Assembly (NCBI RefSeq): GCF_900116365.1
Contig: NZ_FPAG01000001.1
Location: 523,924 to 587,923 of the forward strand
Direction of reading: 5' to 3'
Origin: Zhouia amylolytica
GTDB taxonomy: Bacteria; Bacteroidota; Bacteroidia; Flavobacteriales; Flavobacteriaceae
DNA length: 64,000 bases
In this document: piece after piece, positions 1 to 9,363 of the stretch
Position numbering within the stretch: position 1 is the stretch's first letter
Layout: each line of letters begins with the position of its first letter
Made by a program: the position numbers and the translations under genes
Notes under the pieces: generated by a model
Databases searched by the model: none
What the model was told of the DNA's origin: nothing
What the model saw: the letters and a program-made list of their open reading frames with translations, nothing else

Positions 1-30
1 ATTTTAGGATAAATAAAAAGTTTAAAAAAC

Positions 31-38
31 TATATTTG
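31..38 (+). promoter_or_regulatory. Possible -7 promoter element of the M23 peptidase gene
   Basis: TATATTTG fits the Bacteroidota -7 consensus TAnnTTTG exactly. It lies only 7 bases before the ATG at 46, so the transcript would have almost no leader. No TTG is found at the expected -33 distance, so this is a weak call. Confidence 0.3.
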
Positions 39-45
39 TTTTTCC

Positions 46-915
46 ATGGAGAAAAAGAAAAGTAAAAGAAAGCAATTAAAGAAAAAGTTACTGCATAAAT
101 ACAGGTTAGTAGTTTTAAATGAAGATACGTTCGAAGAACGCTTTTCTCTTAAACTCAACAGGCTCAATGTATTTGTAATAGGCACCCTATTCGCTATTTT
201 CCTCATTGCTATTACTACGGTACTTATTGCTTTTACTCCATTGAGGGAATACATCCCGGGATATGCCTCTACCGCACTTAAGCAGAAAGCCACCAGACTA
301 GCCTATGAAGTAGATTCACTGGAAACTAAATTAGCAACTAATGAATTGTATTTTGATAGAATTCAACAGGTTTTAAGAGGTGATATCAAAATGGAAAAGA
401 TGGATAAAGATTCCCTCTTTGACGAATTTAAGAAGGATACTGCCCAGTTAAATCTACTTCCTAATAAACAAGATTCTTTACTACGTGCCGAAGTAGCACA
501 TGAAGACAAATACAATGTCTTTGAAACAGCATCATCCAGCATGGATTTTGTGTTGTTTCCCCCTATAAAAGGAACCATTACCAATACCTACAACGCAAAA
601 GAAAAGCATTTTGCTGTAGATATTGTTGCCCCCGAGGGAAGTCCTGTTAAATCGGTTGCAGATGGTACGGTAATATTTTCTGAATGGACTGCAGAAACAG
701 GACATGTCATAATCATTGAACATGGTTATGGCCTTATATCTGTCTATAAACACAACGCTTCATTAACTAAAAAGCAAGGAGATTTAGTTAAATCAGGTGA
801 AGTCATTGCCAATGTTGGCAATACCGGAGAACTCACTACCGGTCCGCATTTACATTTTGAATTGTGGAGTGAGGGTAACCCGGTAAACCCAGAAGAGTAT
901 ATTGATTTTGAATAA
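46..915 (+). CDS. M23 family metallopeptidase, membrane anchored
   Basis: This 289-residue protein is a predicted LytM-type cell-wall endopeptidase held in the inner membrane. A very basic N-terminus (residues 1-20) precedes one transmembrane helix at about 42-63, then a helical linker at about 75-115, then the C-terminal M23 domain at about 180-285. The zinc ligands are visible: H188 and D192 in the HxxxD motif, and H268/H270 in GPHLH, with YKH at 234-236. Such proteins hydrolyse peptidoglycan cross-links, though without assay it could also be a regulator of other hydrolases. The next gene starts only 6 bases after its stop, so the two are probably co-transcribed. Confidence 0.9.
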   Translation: MEKKKSKRKQLKKKLLHKYRLVVLNEDTFEERFSLKLNRLNVFVIGTLFAIFLIAITTVLIAFTPLREYIPGYASTALKQKATRLAYEVDSLETKLATNELYFDRIQQVLRGDIKMEKMDKDSLFDEFKKDTAQLNLLPNKQDSLLRAEVAHEDKYNVFETASSSMDFVLFPPIKGTITNTYNAKEKHFAVDIVAPEGSPVKSVADGTVIFSEWTAETGHVIIIEHGYGLISVYKHNASLTKKQGDLVKSGEVIANVGNTGELTTGPHLHFELWSEGNPVNPEEYIDFE

Positions 916-921
916 ATACCT

Positions 922-2421
922 ATGTCGATAAAAGCATTTGCTGCGAGAATATTTGCCAGAAACGTTTATAAAAAAATACAAAAATGGGCTCAACATCCCG
1001 TTGAAGCTCAGGAAAAGGTATTTCAGGAATTAATAGCCAGTGCTGCAGGGACAGCTTTTGGTAAAGATCATGACTTTATAAGTATTAACAATCATGAAGA
1101 CTTTCTTCAGCGCGTTCCTGTAAGAGACTACGAAGCTTTAAGATCGTATGTTGATAAAGTTGTAGAAGGGAAAGAAGATATTCTTTGGCCTGGTAAACCC
1201 CTCTATTTTGCCAAAACCTCAGGAACCACCTCCGGAGCTAAATACATTCCAATTACAAAAGCATCCATGCCATATCATATAGAAGCAGCCAGAAATGCTA
1301 TTCTATGTTACATTCATGAAACTAAAAATGCAGCTTTTGTCGATGGTAAAATGATCTTTTTACAAGGAAGTCCGGTTCTTAATGAAAAGCATGGTATAAA
1401 ACTCGGTCGCCTTTCAGGAATCGTGGCACATTATATTCCGAAGTATCTCCAAAAAAACAGAATGCCCACTTGGGAAACCAATTGTATTGAGGATTGGGAA
1501 ACAAAAGTAGATGCCATTGTAGAAGAAACCATAAAGGAAGATATGACTGTGATTAGCGGTATACCTTCATGGGTACAAATGTATTTTGAACGCTTACATG
1601 ATAAAACCAATAAAAAAGTAGGTGATATTTTTAAAAACTTTCAGTTGTTTATTTACGGCGGTGTTAATTACGAACCCTACAGATCTAAATTTGAAAATCT
1701 TATTGGCAGAAAAGTAGATAGTATTGAATTATTTCCGGCAAGTGAAGGATTTTTTGCATATCAGGATTCACAAAAAGAAAACGGTATGCTGCTACTTTTG
1801 GATGCCGGTATTTTTTATGAATTTGTAAAAGCCGATGAATTCTTTGATGAGAATCCAAAACGTCTTACCATTAAAGATGTTGAGGTTGGTGTTAATTATG
1901 TAATGATCATCTCTACAAATGCCGGACTCTGGGCATACAATCTCGGAGATACTATTCAATTCACTTCGACAGACCCATATCGCATTATCGTTAGCGGACG
2001 TATTAAACACTTTATTTCTGCCTTCGGTGAACATGTTATCGCCAAGGAAGTAGAAGAGGCCTTAAATGAAGCGATAAAAGCTTCTAATGCCTCAATAAAT
2101 GAATTTACGGTGGCACCTCAAATCAATCCGGAAGGTGATGAATTACCCTACCATGAATGGTTTATCGAATTTGAAGAAGAACCTCAGGATCTCGCATCCT
2201 TTGCTCAAACAATAGATGCGTCATTACAACAACAAAATAGTTATTATTACGATCTAATTCAAGGTAAGATATTGCAAACCTTAAAAATAAGTAAAATCGA
2301 AAATGGCGGTTTTACCTCGTATATGAAATCAATAGGTAAACTCGGAGGACAAAATAAAATTCAAAGGTTATCTAACGATCGAAAATTAGCAGAAGGTTTA
2401 AAAGGTTTTGTTATTCGCTAA
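922..2421 (+). CDS. GH3 auxin-responsive promoter family protein (acyl-adenylating fold)
   Basis: The 499-residue protein belongs to the GH3 family, relatives of the ANL adenylate-forming enzymes that ligate carboxylates to amino acids in plants. The nucleotide-binding loop is visible as TSGTTSGAKYIP at residues 99-110. A second conserved segment (YGGVNYEPY at about 246-254) and the C-terminal region with GRIKHFISAFGEH follow. Bacterial members are common in Bacteroidota but their substrates are unknown, so no reaction is assigned. It follows the M23 gene by 6 bases. Its stop codon overlaps the end of the convergent next gene by 4 bases. Confidence 0.85.
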   Translation: MSIKAFAARIFARNVYKKIQKWAQHPVEAQEKVFQELIASAAGTAFGKDHDFISINNHEDFLQRVPVRDYEALRSYVDKVVEGKEDILWPGKPLYFAKTSGTTSGAKYIPITKASMPYHIEAARNAILCYIHETKNAAFVDGKMIFLQGSPVLNEKHGIKLGRLSGIVAHYIPKYLQKNRMPTWETNCIEDWETKVDAIVEETIKEDMTVISGIPSWVQMYFERLHDKTNKKVGDIFKNFQLFIYGGVNYEPYRSKFENLIGRKVDSIELFPASEGFFAYQDSQKENGMLLLLDAGIFYEFVKADEFFDENPKRLTIKDVEVGVNYVMIISTNAGLWAYNLGDTIQFTSTDPYRIIVSGRIKHFISAFGEHVIAKEVEEALNEAIKASNASINEFTVAPQINPEGDELPYHEWFIEFEEEPQDLASFAQTIDASLQQQNSYYYDLIQGKILQTLKISKIENGGFTSYMKSIGKLGGQNKIQRLSNDRKLAEGLKGFVIR

Positions 2422-2756
2422 ACCTCTTCAATAACCGAAGTCCCTTCAGATAAATCGCCCGAAGTCCACTGCCAGGTCTCATGAAGCCTTATTTTTCCAT
2501 TAGGCATTATTTCAGGTATTGAATGGCATTGACCAGTCAGTAATTCACCCTGTTTATTTATCTGATGATACTTCATGGTGATACTACTATCCTCATGTAC
2601 AATTCCCAATAAATGTCCATAAACAATACGACCTCCTTTATAAACAGAAGTTAAAATATTGCCCTCTTGCTGATAACGAAATTCAGTTTCAGAAGAGGTT
2701 TCGCCGTTATCGGAATTACGAACAGTTTTAAAAATTTTATTATGGTAGTTAATCAT
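2418..2756 (-). CDS. Small conserved protein of the type labelled n-acetylglutamate synthase in Flavobacteria
   Basis: This 112-residue soluble protein has no signal peptide or membrane segment. Its composition (alternating polar/hydrophobic stretches, many G-x-Y/V turns) suggests an all-beta fold. Proteins with this pattern are widely labelled n-acetylglutamate synthase in flavobacterial genomes, but it has no GNAT acetyltransferase motif, so I treat that name as unproven. It overlaps the upstream LysE gene by 4 bases (2753-2756), which implies translational coupling, and converges on the GH3 gene with a 4-base overlap. Confidence 0.7.
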   Translation of the reverse strand: MINYHNKIFKTVRNSDNGETSSETEFRYQQEGNILTSVYKGGRIVYGHLLGIVHEDSSITMKYHQINKQGELLTGQCHSIPEIMPNGKIRLHETWQWTSGDLSEGTSVIEEV

Positions 2757-3436
2757 CGGTTTCGTATGTCTTCTATAGCATCCTTGAGTTTTTCCTTTTC
2801 ATTCGGAAAGAAACCCTGAATGATTAAAGCAAATCCAAAAAACATCAAGACAATACTAATCACCCGTTTAATCTTAAATATCCGGTAAGGAGTAAGCTTA
2901 CTTTTTAATTGCTTAGCAAGTAAAATTTTAATACAGTCAACCAATAAATAGGTCACAAGGATGGTTGCTATAAAAACAAAAATCCTATTTGGATTCATAT
3001 CCAATTTTGGTCCGAAAACAATAATAACTCCCAACCAAAACCCAAGTACACCAATATTAATAAAATTGAGCACAAAACCTTTTAACGCCAGATTCAGGTA
3101 ATTCTTTTTGGGTAAGAAATCTTCAAGTTCATCATCCTTAACTCTTCGATAATTACGTCTGTTTCTTATAAAAGAGATAACTCCATAAACCAATAGAATA
3201 AGTCCACCGAATATAAACAATGCCGGTTCATCCTTAAGTCGTTCTAAAATTTTATTGGTACTGAAATAAGCAATCAGAATAAAGAATATATCCCCTAATA
3301 CCACACCAACATCTAAAGCCAAACCAGCTCTGAATCCCTTTAATGCACTGGTTTCTAACAAAACAAAAAATACCGGTCCTATGGTAAATGCTAATAATAT
3401 ACCCCACGGAATGGCAGAAAGAATGTCTTGAGTCAT
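2753..3436 (-). CDS. LysE/RhtB family exporter
   Basis: The 227-residue integral membrane protein has about six hydrophobic helices and the family-typical N-terminus, with an IPWGILLAFTIGPVFFVLL helix at about 9-27 and then a glycine-rich second helix. LysE-type proteins export amino acids or related small molecules from the cytoplasm; the substrate cannot be read from the sequence. It is the first gene of a two-gene unit with the 112-residue protein. A charged cytoplasmic loop rich in R, K, D and E (about 88-110) splits the helices into two halves, as is usual in this family. Confidence 0.85.
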   Translation of the reverse strand: MTQDILSAIPWGILLAFTIGPVFFVLLETSALKGFRAGLALDVGVVLGDIFFILIAYFSTNKILERLKDEPALFIFGGLILLVYGVISFIRNRRNYRRVKDDELEDFLPKKNYLNLALKGFVLNFINIGVLGFWLGVIIVFGPKLDMNPNRIFVFIATILVTYLLVDCIKILLAKQLKSKLTPYRIFKIKRVISIVLMFFGFALIIQGFFPNEKEKLKDAIEDIRNR

Positions 3437-3499
3437 TTAGAAACGGTTAAAAAATGTAATAATTAAGGTTTACATTTTCAAAAATAGTGAGATAAAACA

Positions 3500-3537
3500 A
3501 AAAAATCAGCATATAATATGGAATATGCTGATTTTTT
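3500..3537. terminator. Bidirectional rho-independent terminator
   Basis: A perfect 15-bp inverted repeat with a 7-base loop. The outer part of the stem supplies A and T runs on both sides, so it can work in both directions. It lies between the LysE gene start and the end of the DUF2807 gene and would mainly end the transcript of the latter. Confidence 0.8.
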
Positions 3538-3558
3538 AAAGATATATTTTAACAATAT

Positions 3559-4233
3559 TTATTGTTCTATAATCTTACCTCCGATAAGTTTTTGCTGATC
3601 AATTACCTTAGGTTTACCAAATATTCGAATCGTACCTCCGGCCCTAACTTTAGCTTCAACCAATTCAGAAGCCTTTACATAAGCGGTACCTCCTGCATTG
3701 ACATCTACATCGGTTTGTTCGGTTTGCAAGCGGTCACCCTCGTACTGTCCGCCGGTATTGATACGAACCACCTGATTCTTGGCAGTACCACTGGTTTCAA
3801 TAATACCACCGGTAATAGATTTTACATTCAGTCGGAGTACTTCGAGTTTCAAATCAATTTCTCCACCTTCCTGTGCTTTTAGCTCTAAAGTTTCCTGTTT
3901 AATAAGATCTTTAGAAGTTACAAAGGCATTCTCATTAACATCTACAGTTTCTATTCTTCCTTTGTAATGTACCTCTACAAAAGTTTCAAAACCACTGAAT
4001 ACTTTATCGATCTCCATCCTGATCTTTAACTTTCCACCATTGTTAACAAATACTACTTTATGAACATCATCTCCGGTAACAATAGCCTTATTTTCATCAG
4101 ATTTAACCAGGTTAACAGAGATCCCATCAAAGGCTTTTATTTCTGAAAACTCACCTAACTCCTTAACAACTTTATCTTGCGCCAAGAGCGTAAAGCTTGA
4201 TACAAACATGAGTATTGAAAATACTTTCTTCAT
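3559..4233 (-). CDS. Secreted head GIN domain protein (DUF2807)
   Basis: The protein is about 224 residues from the chosen ATG at 4233, whose first residues (MKKVFSILMFVSSF then LLAQ) form a clean signal peptide. An in-frame start exists 45 bases further upstream but would bury the signal peptide. The mature part is a repetitive beta-rich domain with GG-turns (AGGTAYVKAS, AGGTIRIFG), typical of DUF2807 auto-transporter-like beta-helix proteins found in Bacteroidota. The role is unknown; an envelope location is inferred from the signal peptide. It stands alone, with a terminator behind it. Confidence 0.8.
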   Translation of the reverse strand: MKKVFSILMFVSSFTLLAQDKVVKELGEFSEIKAFDGISVNLVKSDENKAIVTGDDVHKVVFVNNGGKLKIRMEIDKVFSGFETFVEVHYKGRIETVDVNENAFVTSKDLIKQETLELKAQEGGEIDLKLEVLRLNVKSITGGIIETSGTAKNQVVRINTGGQYEGDRLQTEQTDVDVNAGGTAYVKASELVEAKVRAGGTIRIFGKPKVIDQQKLIGGKIIEQ

Positions 4234-4314
4234 ACGTAAATACATTTTAGATTTAATTGTTAACGATCCTTCCAACAATTATTGTGCCTTTGTGATCCTA
4301 AAATCTAAAAATAA

Positions 4315-6570
4315 TCAGCTCAATACTTCTTCTTTCTTTCCTAACAATTCAAAATCGAGATGACGTTTAATCAAATCTGTATTCTTAACAGTCACCATGA
4401 CTTCATCACCTAACTGATACATATTTTTGGTAACCTCTCCAACAAGCGCGTATTGTTGTTCATCAAAAACATAATAATCGTCCTTTATGTCCCTGATGCG
4501 CACCATGCCCTCACATTTATTTTCAATGATTTCTACGTAAATTCCCCATTCGGTAACTCCCGAAATAACACCAATAAAATCCTGATCCTTATGATCTTCC
4601 ATAAATTTGATCTGCATGTATTTCACAGAGTCACGTTCCGCACTGGCAGCAAGACCTTCCATTTGAGAAGAATGTCTGCATTTTTCCTGATACTCTTCTT
4701 CCTTTGCAGATTCACCACCATCCAGATAATGCTGCAATAAACGATGTACCATAACGTCAGGATACCTTCTTATCGGAGATGTAAAGTGGGTATAATAATC
4801 AAACGCCAATCCGTAATGACCAATATTCTCAGTGGTATACTCAGCCTTACTCATACTTCGGATAGCAAGGGTATCCACAAGGTTTTGTTCCTTTTTACCC
4901 TGCACTTCATCCAATAACTGATTTAAAGAGCTTGTAATGGTTTTTCTACTCTTAAGGTTAACACTATATCCAAAACGAGATATAACGCCATTTAACTGTA
5001 TTAATTTTTCGTCATCAGGTTCATCATGCACCCTGTAAACAAAAGTCTTTTTTTGTTTACCAATAAATTCAGCTACCCGGCGATTGGCTAATAACATAAA
5101 CTCTTCAATAAGTTTATTGGCATCCTTAGCTTCCTTAAAGTAAACTCCCATCGGATCGTTTTCTTCATTCAATCGAAATTTAACCTCCACTTTATCAAAT
5201 GAAATAGCCCCGGCATCCATTCTTCTGTGACGCATAACTTTTGCCAGTTTATCCAAAACCAAAATTGCTTCTGCAATGGTATCGCTAACCTCGTATTCTT
5301 TTTCACTTAACGATAATTCCTGAGGAATAGACACAGCATCAGCTTTTCCGGTTTCCTTGTGAAGAATTTTAGGGTTATCAACACCATCCTCAAGTTCATA
5401 ATTCTCAATAATGTGTTGTGCTTCTTCATAAGCAAAACGCTGATCAGAATAGGTCACGGTTCTTCCAAACCATTGATTTTTAATCCCTGCGTTTTGATCG
5501 ATTTCAAAGACCGCCGAAAAGGTATACTTTTCTTCATTTGGTCTTAGGGAACAAGCATTATTCGATAATACCTCAGGTAACATCGGTACCACCCTGTCAA
5601 CCAAATAAACCGAAGTTGCACGATTGTAAGCTTCATCATCCAGTATAGAACCAGGTTGAACATAATGCGATACATCTGCAATATGAATTCCTATTTCATA
5701 ATTACCATTATCAAGTACCTGAAAAGACAAGGCATCATCAAAATCCTTTGCATCCTTAGGATCGATGGTAAATGTGGTAACCCCACGCATATCGCGCCTT
5801 TTCTTAATTTCACTCTCCTGAATAGAAGTATCGAGTTTATTGGCAAAATGTTCTACATCCCCTGGAAATTCATATGGAAGACCATATTCGGCTAGAATCG
5901 CATGCATTTCAGTCTGATGCTCTCCTGGCTTTCCAAGAACTTTAATGATTTTACCATATGGCGATTCAGCCTTATCCGGCCAATCGGTAATTTCTACCAA
6001 CACCTTATCGCCATCTTCTGCTTCGTTAATTTTGTTTTTAGCAACAAAAATATCTGTATACATTCTAAAATCTCCAGGTACGACAAAGGCAAAATTCTTC
6101 TGCATTTGTACAATCCCAACAAAGGTCGTTCGCTTTCTGTTGATAACTTTGGTGATCTCACCTTCCAAACGCTTGGATCCTCTTCTTCGTGGAAAAACAT
6201 ATACTTCCACTTCATCGCCATGAAGTGCTTTACTTAAAAGGGATGATGGAATAAAAACGTCCTTTTCCAGGTCGTCGCAAATTACATAAGCATTTCCTCT
6301 GCCGGTAATATCTACAATTCCGGTATAATAATTTTGAGAAGGAATAACTTTATATTTTCCTCTTTCAACCTCTTCAATCTTATTTTTAGCTTTTAACTGA
6401 CCTAAACGTTTAATCAATAAATTTCTTCCGCTGGTATCTTTAATACCCAGTTTAGAAGCTATTTGTTTATAGTTTAGTGGTTGATTTTTGTTCTTTTCAA
6501 GTACGGAAAAAATTCCTTTAGTTATTTCTACCTTCCGCTGCTTTTCAGCTCTTTTCTTTCTTTTCGTCAT
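4315..6570 (-). CDS. rnr: Ribonuclease R
   Basis: This 3'-5' exoribonuclease of the RNB family degrades structured RNA. I chose the ATG at 6570 (MTKRKKRAEK), giving 751 residues, because the 10 upstream in-frame residues are hydrophobic and non-conserved. A winged-helix domain lies at about 20-80, cold-shock domains at about 80-220 and the RNB domain from about 260. The catalytic aspartates are in IDPKDAKDFDDAL (D270, D273, D276, D278, D279). A C-terminal S1 domain (GVISGVTEWGIYVEI) and a charged tail follow. Length and domain order match the family. It stands divergent to the small genes that precede the putative origin. Confidence 0.95.
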   Translation of the reverse strand: MTKRKKRAEKQRKVEITKGIFSVLEKNKNQPLNYKQIASKLGIKDTSGRNLLIKRLGQLKAKNKIEEVERGKYKVIPSQNYYTGIVDITGRGNAYVICDDLEKDVFIPSSLLSKALHGDEVEVYVFPRRRGSKRLEGEITKVINRKRTTFVGIVQMQKNFAFVVPGDFRMYTDIFVAKNKINEAEDGDKVLVEITDWPDKAESPYGKIIKVLGKPGEHQTEMHAILAEYGLPYEFPGDVEHFANKLDTSIQESEIKKRRDMRGVTTFTIDPKDAKDFDDALSFQVLDNGNYEIGIHIADVSHYVQPGSILDDEAYNRATSVYLVDRVVPMLPEVLSNNACSLRPNEEKYTFSAVFEIDQNAGIKNQWFGRTVTYSDQRFAYEEAQHIIENYELEDGVDNPKILHKETGKADAVSIPQELSLSEKEYEVSDTIAEAILVLDKLAKVMRHRRMDAGAISFDKVEVKFRLNEENDPMGVYFKEAKDANKLIEEFMLLANRRVAEFIGKQKKTFVYRVHDEPDDEKLIQLNGVISRFGYSVNLKSRKTITSSLNQLLDEVQGKKEQNLVDTLAIRSMSKAEYTTENIGHYGLAFDYYTHFTSPIRRYPDVMVHRLLQHYLDGGESAKEEEYQEKCRHSSQMEGLAASAERDSVKYMQIKFMEDHKDQDFIGVISGVTEWGIYVEIIENKCEGMVRIRDIKDDYYVFDEQQYALVGEVTKNMYQLGDEVMVTVKNTDLIKRHLDFELLGKKEEVLS

Positions 6571-6664
6571 ATATAATTTAATAATTGCTGTAAAATACAA
6601 ATAAAAGATTTGAATCTACAGGCTTTAAAAAAAGTTAAAATTTTATTAAAAAAACTGTAACATT

Positions 6665-6877
6665 ATGGATTTATCTTCGTCTATAAAGTACAAAGTCTTA
6701 GAATCTGTGAAACGAGTTTATAAAATAATCATATTTTTTGCCTCCATTTTTATAATGGGTTTAATCTCTTTTACAGTATACATCAACTACTCTTTAGAGA
6801 AAAAGGAGGTCTTACATGCAGTAGACAGTAGCAAAACTAAGCAAAAAGATCATATCAGAACCATTTACAAGTATTAA
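6665..6877 (+). CDS. Small single-pass membrane protein, unknown function
   Basis: A 70-residue reading frame starting at ATG 6665, divergent from rnr. It has one strong transmembrane helix at about 22-42 (IIIFFASIFIMGLISFTVYI) followed by a charged, lysine-rich tail. Codon use looks like that of its neighbours. I do not recognise a family. It may be a genuine small membrane protein, but there is no independent support for its expression. Confidence 0.45.
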   Translation: MDLSSSIKYKVLESVKRVYKIIIFFASIFIMGLISFTVYINYSLEKKEVLHAVDSSKTKQKDHIRTIYKY

Positions 6878-7045
6878 TTTTCTGTAAGCTTCCTGGTTTC
6901 CTATCCGGAAAATCGCTATTTAACAACCATTAATTGTTCTAAATTTAATATTCGATCTTAAACATCGTACAATCCATAAAGTACTTGAATTCAAGCGAAT
7001 CAAATAATTTTCCTGAATATCAAATTAATATTAAAAAGTTCTTGG

Positions 7046-7053
7046 TATCTTTA
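7046..7053 (+). promoter_or_regulatory. Possible -7 promoter element
   Basis: TATCTTTA matches TAnnTTTG at all but the last base and lies about 25 bases before the ATG at 7079. It supports that ATG over the GTG at 7073 as the start of the next gene. Confidence 0.35.
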
Positions 7054-7078
7054 TTATAAGCCCAAAAAACAGGTGCTT

Positions 7079-7321
7079 ATGAAAAATTTCATTACCGTAG
7101 CTACATTTACCTATCCTCACGAATACATCGTTTTAAAATCTGTATTAACCGAAGAGGAAGTACCCTTTTTTTTTGAGAATGAAACCATTGTTTCCGTATC
7201 TCCCTTCTATTCATTCGCCCTCGGAGGCATTAAATTAAAAGTACACAAGGCATACGTAGATTTCGTAAAGGAAATCATAAACGATTTAAATCAACCTAAC
7301 TCACATCTAAAACTAGTTTAA
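7079..7321 (+). CDS. DUF2007 family putative signal-transducing protein
   Basis: The 80-residue protein begins MKNFITVATFTYPHEYIVLK. That start, the PFYS segment and the GGIKLKV segment are the conserved parts of the DUF2007 family, small ferredoxin-like-fold proteins often called putative signal transducing proteins. No function has been shown for the group. A GTG two codons upstream (7073) could also serve as start. The gene lies at the edge of the AT-rich gene-free region proposed as oriC. Confidence 0.75.
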   Translation: MKNFITVATFTYPHEYIVLKSVLTEEEVPFFFENETIVSVSPFYSFALGGIKLKVHKAYVDFVKEIINDLNQPNSHLKLV

Positions 7322-7999
7322 CCTTATTCACATTTTAAACATTATACATTATATACTTTTTCTTTTTTTAAAAATTTTAAATCTATTATGATTGTTATTA
7401 TTGCTTGTGAATATGTAGAAAAACTTTTCGTTGATTTTCTTTTTTGTTGAAGTTATGGAGCGTTATAAACAGTAATTAACAATTCTATTTGGCGTTAAAT
7501 AATTGTAAATAAGACAGTTTTTATATTTAATTAACAACCGTTGATAATTGTTAACTGGATTTAAATTTTAATAAATCGACTGTTAATTTATGTTGATAAC
7601 TGTTGAATTCGGTATTGATAAAAAAGAAACAAATCCAAAAAACTTTAGTTGCACAATTCAATTAAAAAATCATTATTCGATTATAATTGTATTCACCAAA
7701 TTTTTAATTCCTTTTTTAAGCATTAGTTATTAACGATTGTGTTAATAAAGAACCTCTTTATTTATAAGGCTTTTACCTTTTGAATAAACACCATTGTTAA
7801 TAACTGTTTAATTACGATATAAACCCTTTAAATACAATACATTATCGTGTTGAATACCTCGATTATTAGGTAATCCACCTTATAATTATATTGTTTAGGT
7901 TTAAAAATAGGAAGGAAAATAATTTTATTTTCATCTTAACGATTCTAAACTAGGCTATTTACTACCTTTGTACCAGTTTAAACAACACAATTATAACAA
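7322..7999. other. Candidate chromosomal replication origin (oriC)
   Basis: A 678-bp stretch with no coding frame and an extreme excess of A and T. It contains a cluster of DnaA-box-like nonamers. TGTTGATAA occurs at 7591-7599, one mismatch from the standard box read on the other strand. TGTTAATAA occurs twice (7740-7748 and 7795-7803). One-mismatch versions are at 7539-7547, 7613-7621 and 7727-7735. Many more GTTAAT/GTTGAT half-motifs and long A/T runs (7320-7400, 7650-7720) would suit duplex unwinding. dnaA is not adjacent, which is common in this phylum. The call is inferred from sequence pattern only. Confidence 0.5.
7963..7970 (+). promoter_or_regulatory. -7 promoter element of rpiB
   Basis: TACCTTTG is an exact match to TAnnTTTG and lies 29 bases before the rpiB ATG. 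A TTG at the proper -33 spacing is not evident. It would drive rpiB and probably the two genes that follow closely. Confidence 0.6.
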
Positions 8000-8434
8000 A
8001 TGAAAATTGCAATAGGAAACGATCACGCTGGTACAGATTATAAATTTGCCATCGTTGAGTATTTAAAATCTAAAGGGATAGAAGTAACCAACTATGGAAC
8101 TGATGAGACTTCTAGTGTTGATTATCCTGACTTTGTTCATCCCGTAGCTAATGATGTAGAGAATAACAAAGCTGATTTTGGTATTTTAGTATGTGGAAGT
8201 GCTAATGGGGTAGCGATGACTGCTAATAAACATCAGGGAATCAGAGCTGGTCTTTCCTGGAATAAGGAAATAGCGGAGTTAACCAGAGCTCACAATAATG
8301 CTAATATCTTATGTATTCCTGCAAGATTTACGGCGATTCCACAAGCTATTGAAATTGTTGAAACCTTTTTAAATACTGAATTTGAAGGTGGAAGACATCA
8401 AAACCGAATTAATAAGATACCTATGGGTTGCTAA
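8000..8434 (+). CDS. rpiB: Ribose 5-phosphate isomerase B
   Basis: This 144-residue protein belongs to the RpiB/LacAB family, which interconverts ribose 5-phosphate and ribulose 5-phosphate in the pentose phosphate pathway. The opening IGNDHAG (5-11) is the phosphate/substrate motif. CGSANG (65-70) carries the catalytic cysteine, and the histidine in RAHNNAN is also conserved. Length fits the family. A consensus promoter lies 29 bases upstream, and the cation exporter gene begins 5 bases after the stop, so the two are probably one transcript. Confidence 0.95.
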   Translation: MKIAIGNDHAGTDYKFAIVEYLKSKGIEVTNYGTDETSSVDYPDFVHPVANDVENNKADFGILVCGSANGVAMTANKHQGIRAGLSWNKEIAELTRAHNNANILCIPARFTAIPQAIEIVETFLNTEFEGGRHQNRINKIPMGC

Positions 8435-8439
8435 ATTAA

Positions 8440-9351
8440 ATGGGGAAGGTAAATCATCAATCGCATCAACATAACGCAATAAGTGGTAAAAACCTTTTAA
8501 TATCTATCATATTAAATATAGTAATTACCCTTTCTCAGGTTATTGGTGGTTTTATCTCCGGTAGTTTAGCATTACTTTCAGATGCCTTACATAATTTTAC
8601 CGATGTTGTTTCGCTGGTCATTAGTTATATAGCGAATCGACTTTCAAAACAAAAGGCATCTACCCATCGTACTTTTGGATATAAGAGAGCAGAAATAATA
8701 GCTGCGTTTATAAATGGCGTTACCTTAGTGGTAATCGCCATTTTACTTATTATAGAATCTGTAAAAAGGTTTTTAGAACCCCACGAAATTGCTTCAGAAT
8801 TAGTTATTTGGTTATCCCTTTTGGGGATTATAGCGAATGGCTTAAGTGTTTTTATTCTCAAGAAAGACGCTGATAAAAACATCAATATGCGTTCGGCATA
8901 TTTACACTTATTAACAGATATGTTAGCAAGTGTTGCTGTATTCATTGGCGGATTATTAATGAAGTATTATCAGGTATATTGGGTAGATAGTCTTCTCACC
9001 TTTATAATTGCTGTGTACCTGGTTTATGTGGGTTTTGACCTTTTAAAAGAATCTACAAAAATGTTAATGCTTTTTACGCCTGATAGTGTAGATGTAAAAG
9101 CGGTGGCACGAGCTGTTCATCAAATACCAAAAGTTAATAAATTACATCATATTCATATCTGGTGTTTAAATGATGATGAAATGCACCTGGAAGCTCATCT
9201 TGATTTTAAAGAGAACATAGATCTATATGAATTTAATCATATACTACACCAAATAGAAGAACTTCTTAAAACAGACTTCGGAATTAACCACGTCAATATT
9301 CAACCGGAGTTTAAAAAAGACGATCCAAAAGATTTTATTGTTCAAGATTAA
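8440..9351 (+). CDS. Cation diffusion facilitator family transporter (CzcD/ZitB type)
   Basis: The 303-residue protein is a predicted Zn/Co/Cd-proton antiporter of the CDF family. About six transmembrane helices are visible. The metal-site motif DALHNFTD lies in helix 2 and HLLTDML in helix 5, the two HxxxD motifs that coordinate the transported ion. A C-terminal cytoplasmic ferredoxin-like domain (about 210-295) contains several histidines (HHIHIW, HLEAHLDF). It lies 5 bases after rpiB and 12 bases before an acetyltransferase gene. The metal specificity cannot be read with certainty; zinc is the usual substrate for this motif set. Confidence 0.92.
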   Translation: MGKVNHQSHQHNAISGKNLLISIILNIVITLSQVIGGFISGSLALLSDALHNFTDVVSLVISYIANRLSKQKASTHRTFGYKRAEIIAAFINGVTLVVIAILLIIESVKRFLEPHEIASELVIWLSLLGIIANGLSVFILKKDADKNINMRSAYLHLLTDMLASVAVFIGGLLMKYYQVYWVDSLLTFIIAVYLVYVGFDLLKESTKMLMLFTPDSVDVKAVARAVHQIPKVNKLHHIHIWCLNDDEMHLEAHLDFKENIDLYEFNHILHQIEELLKTDFGINHVNIQPEFKKDDPKDFIVQD

Positions 9352-9363
9352 AAGTTAAACCGA

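Noticed and set aside
5656-6237. Several plus-strand frames of 79-111 residues inside rnr
   Set aside because: Antisense to the conserved RNB and cold-shock domains, with no domain of their own.
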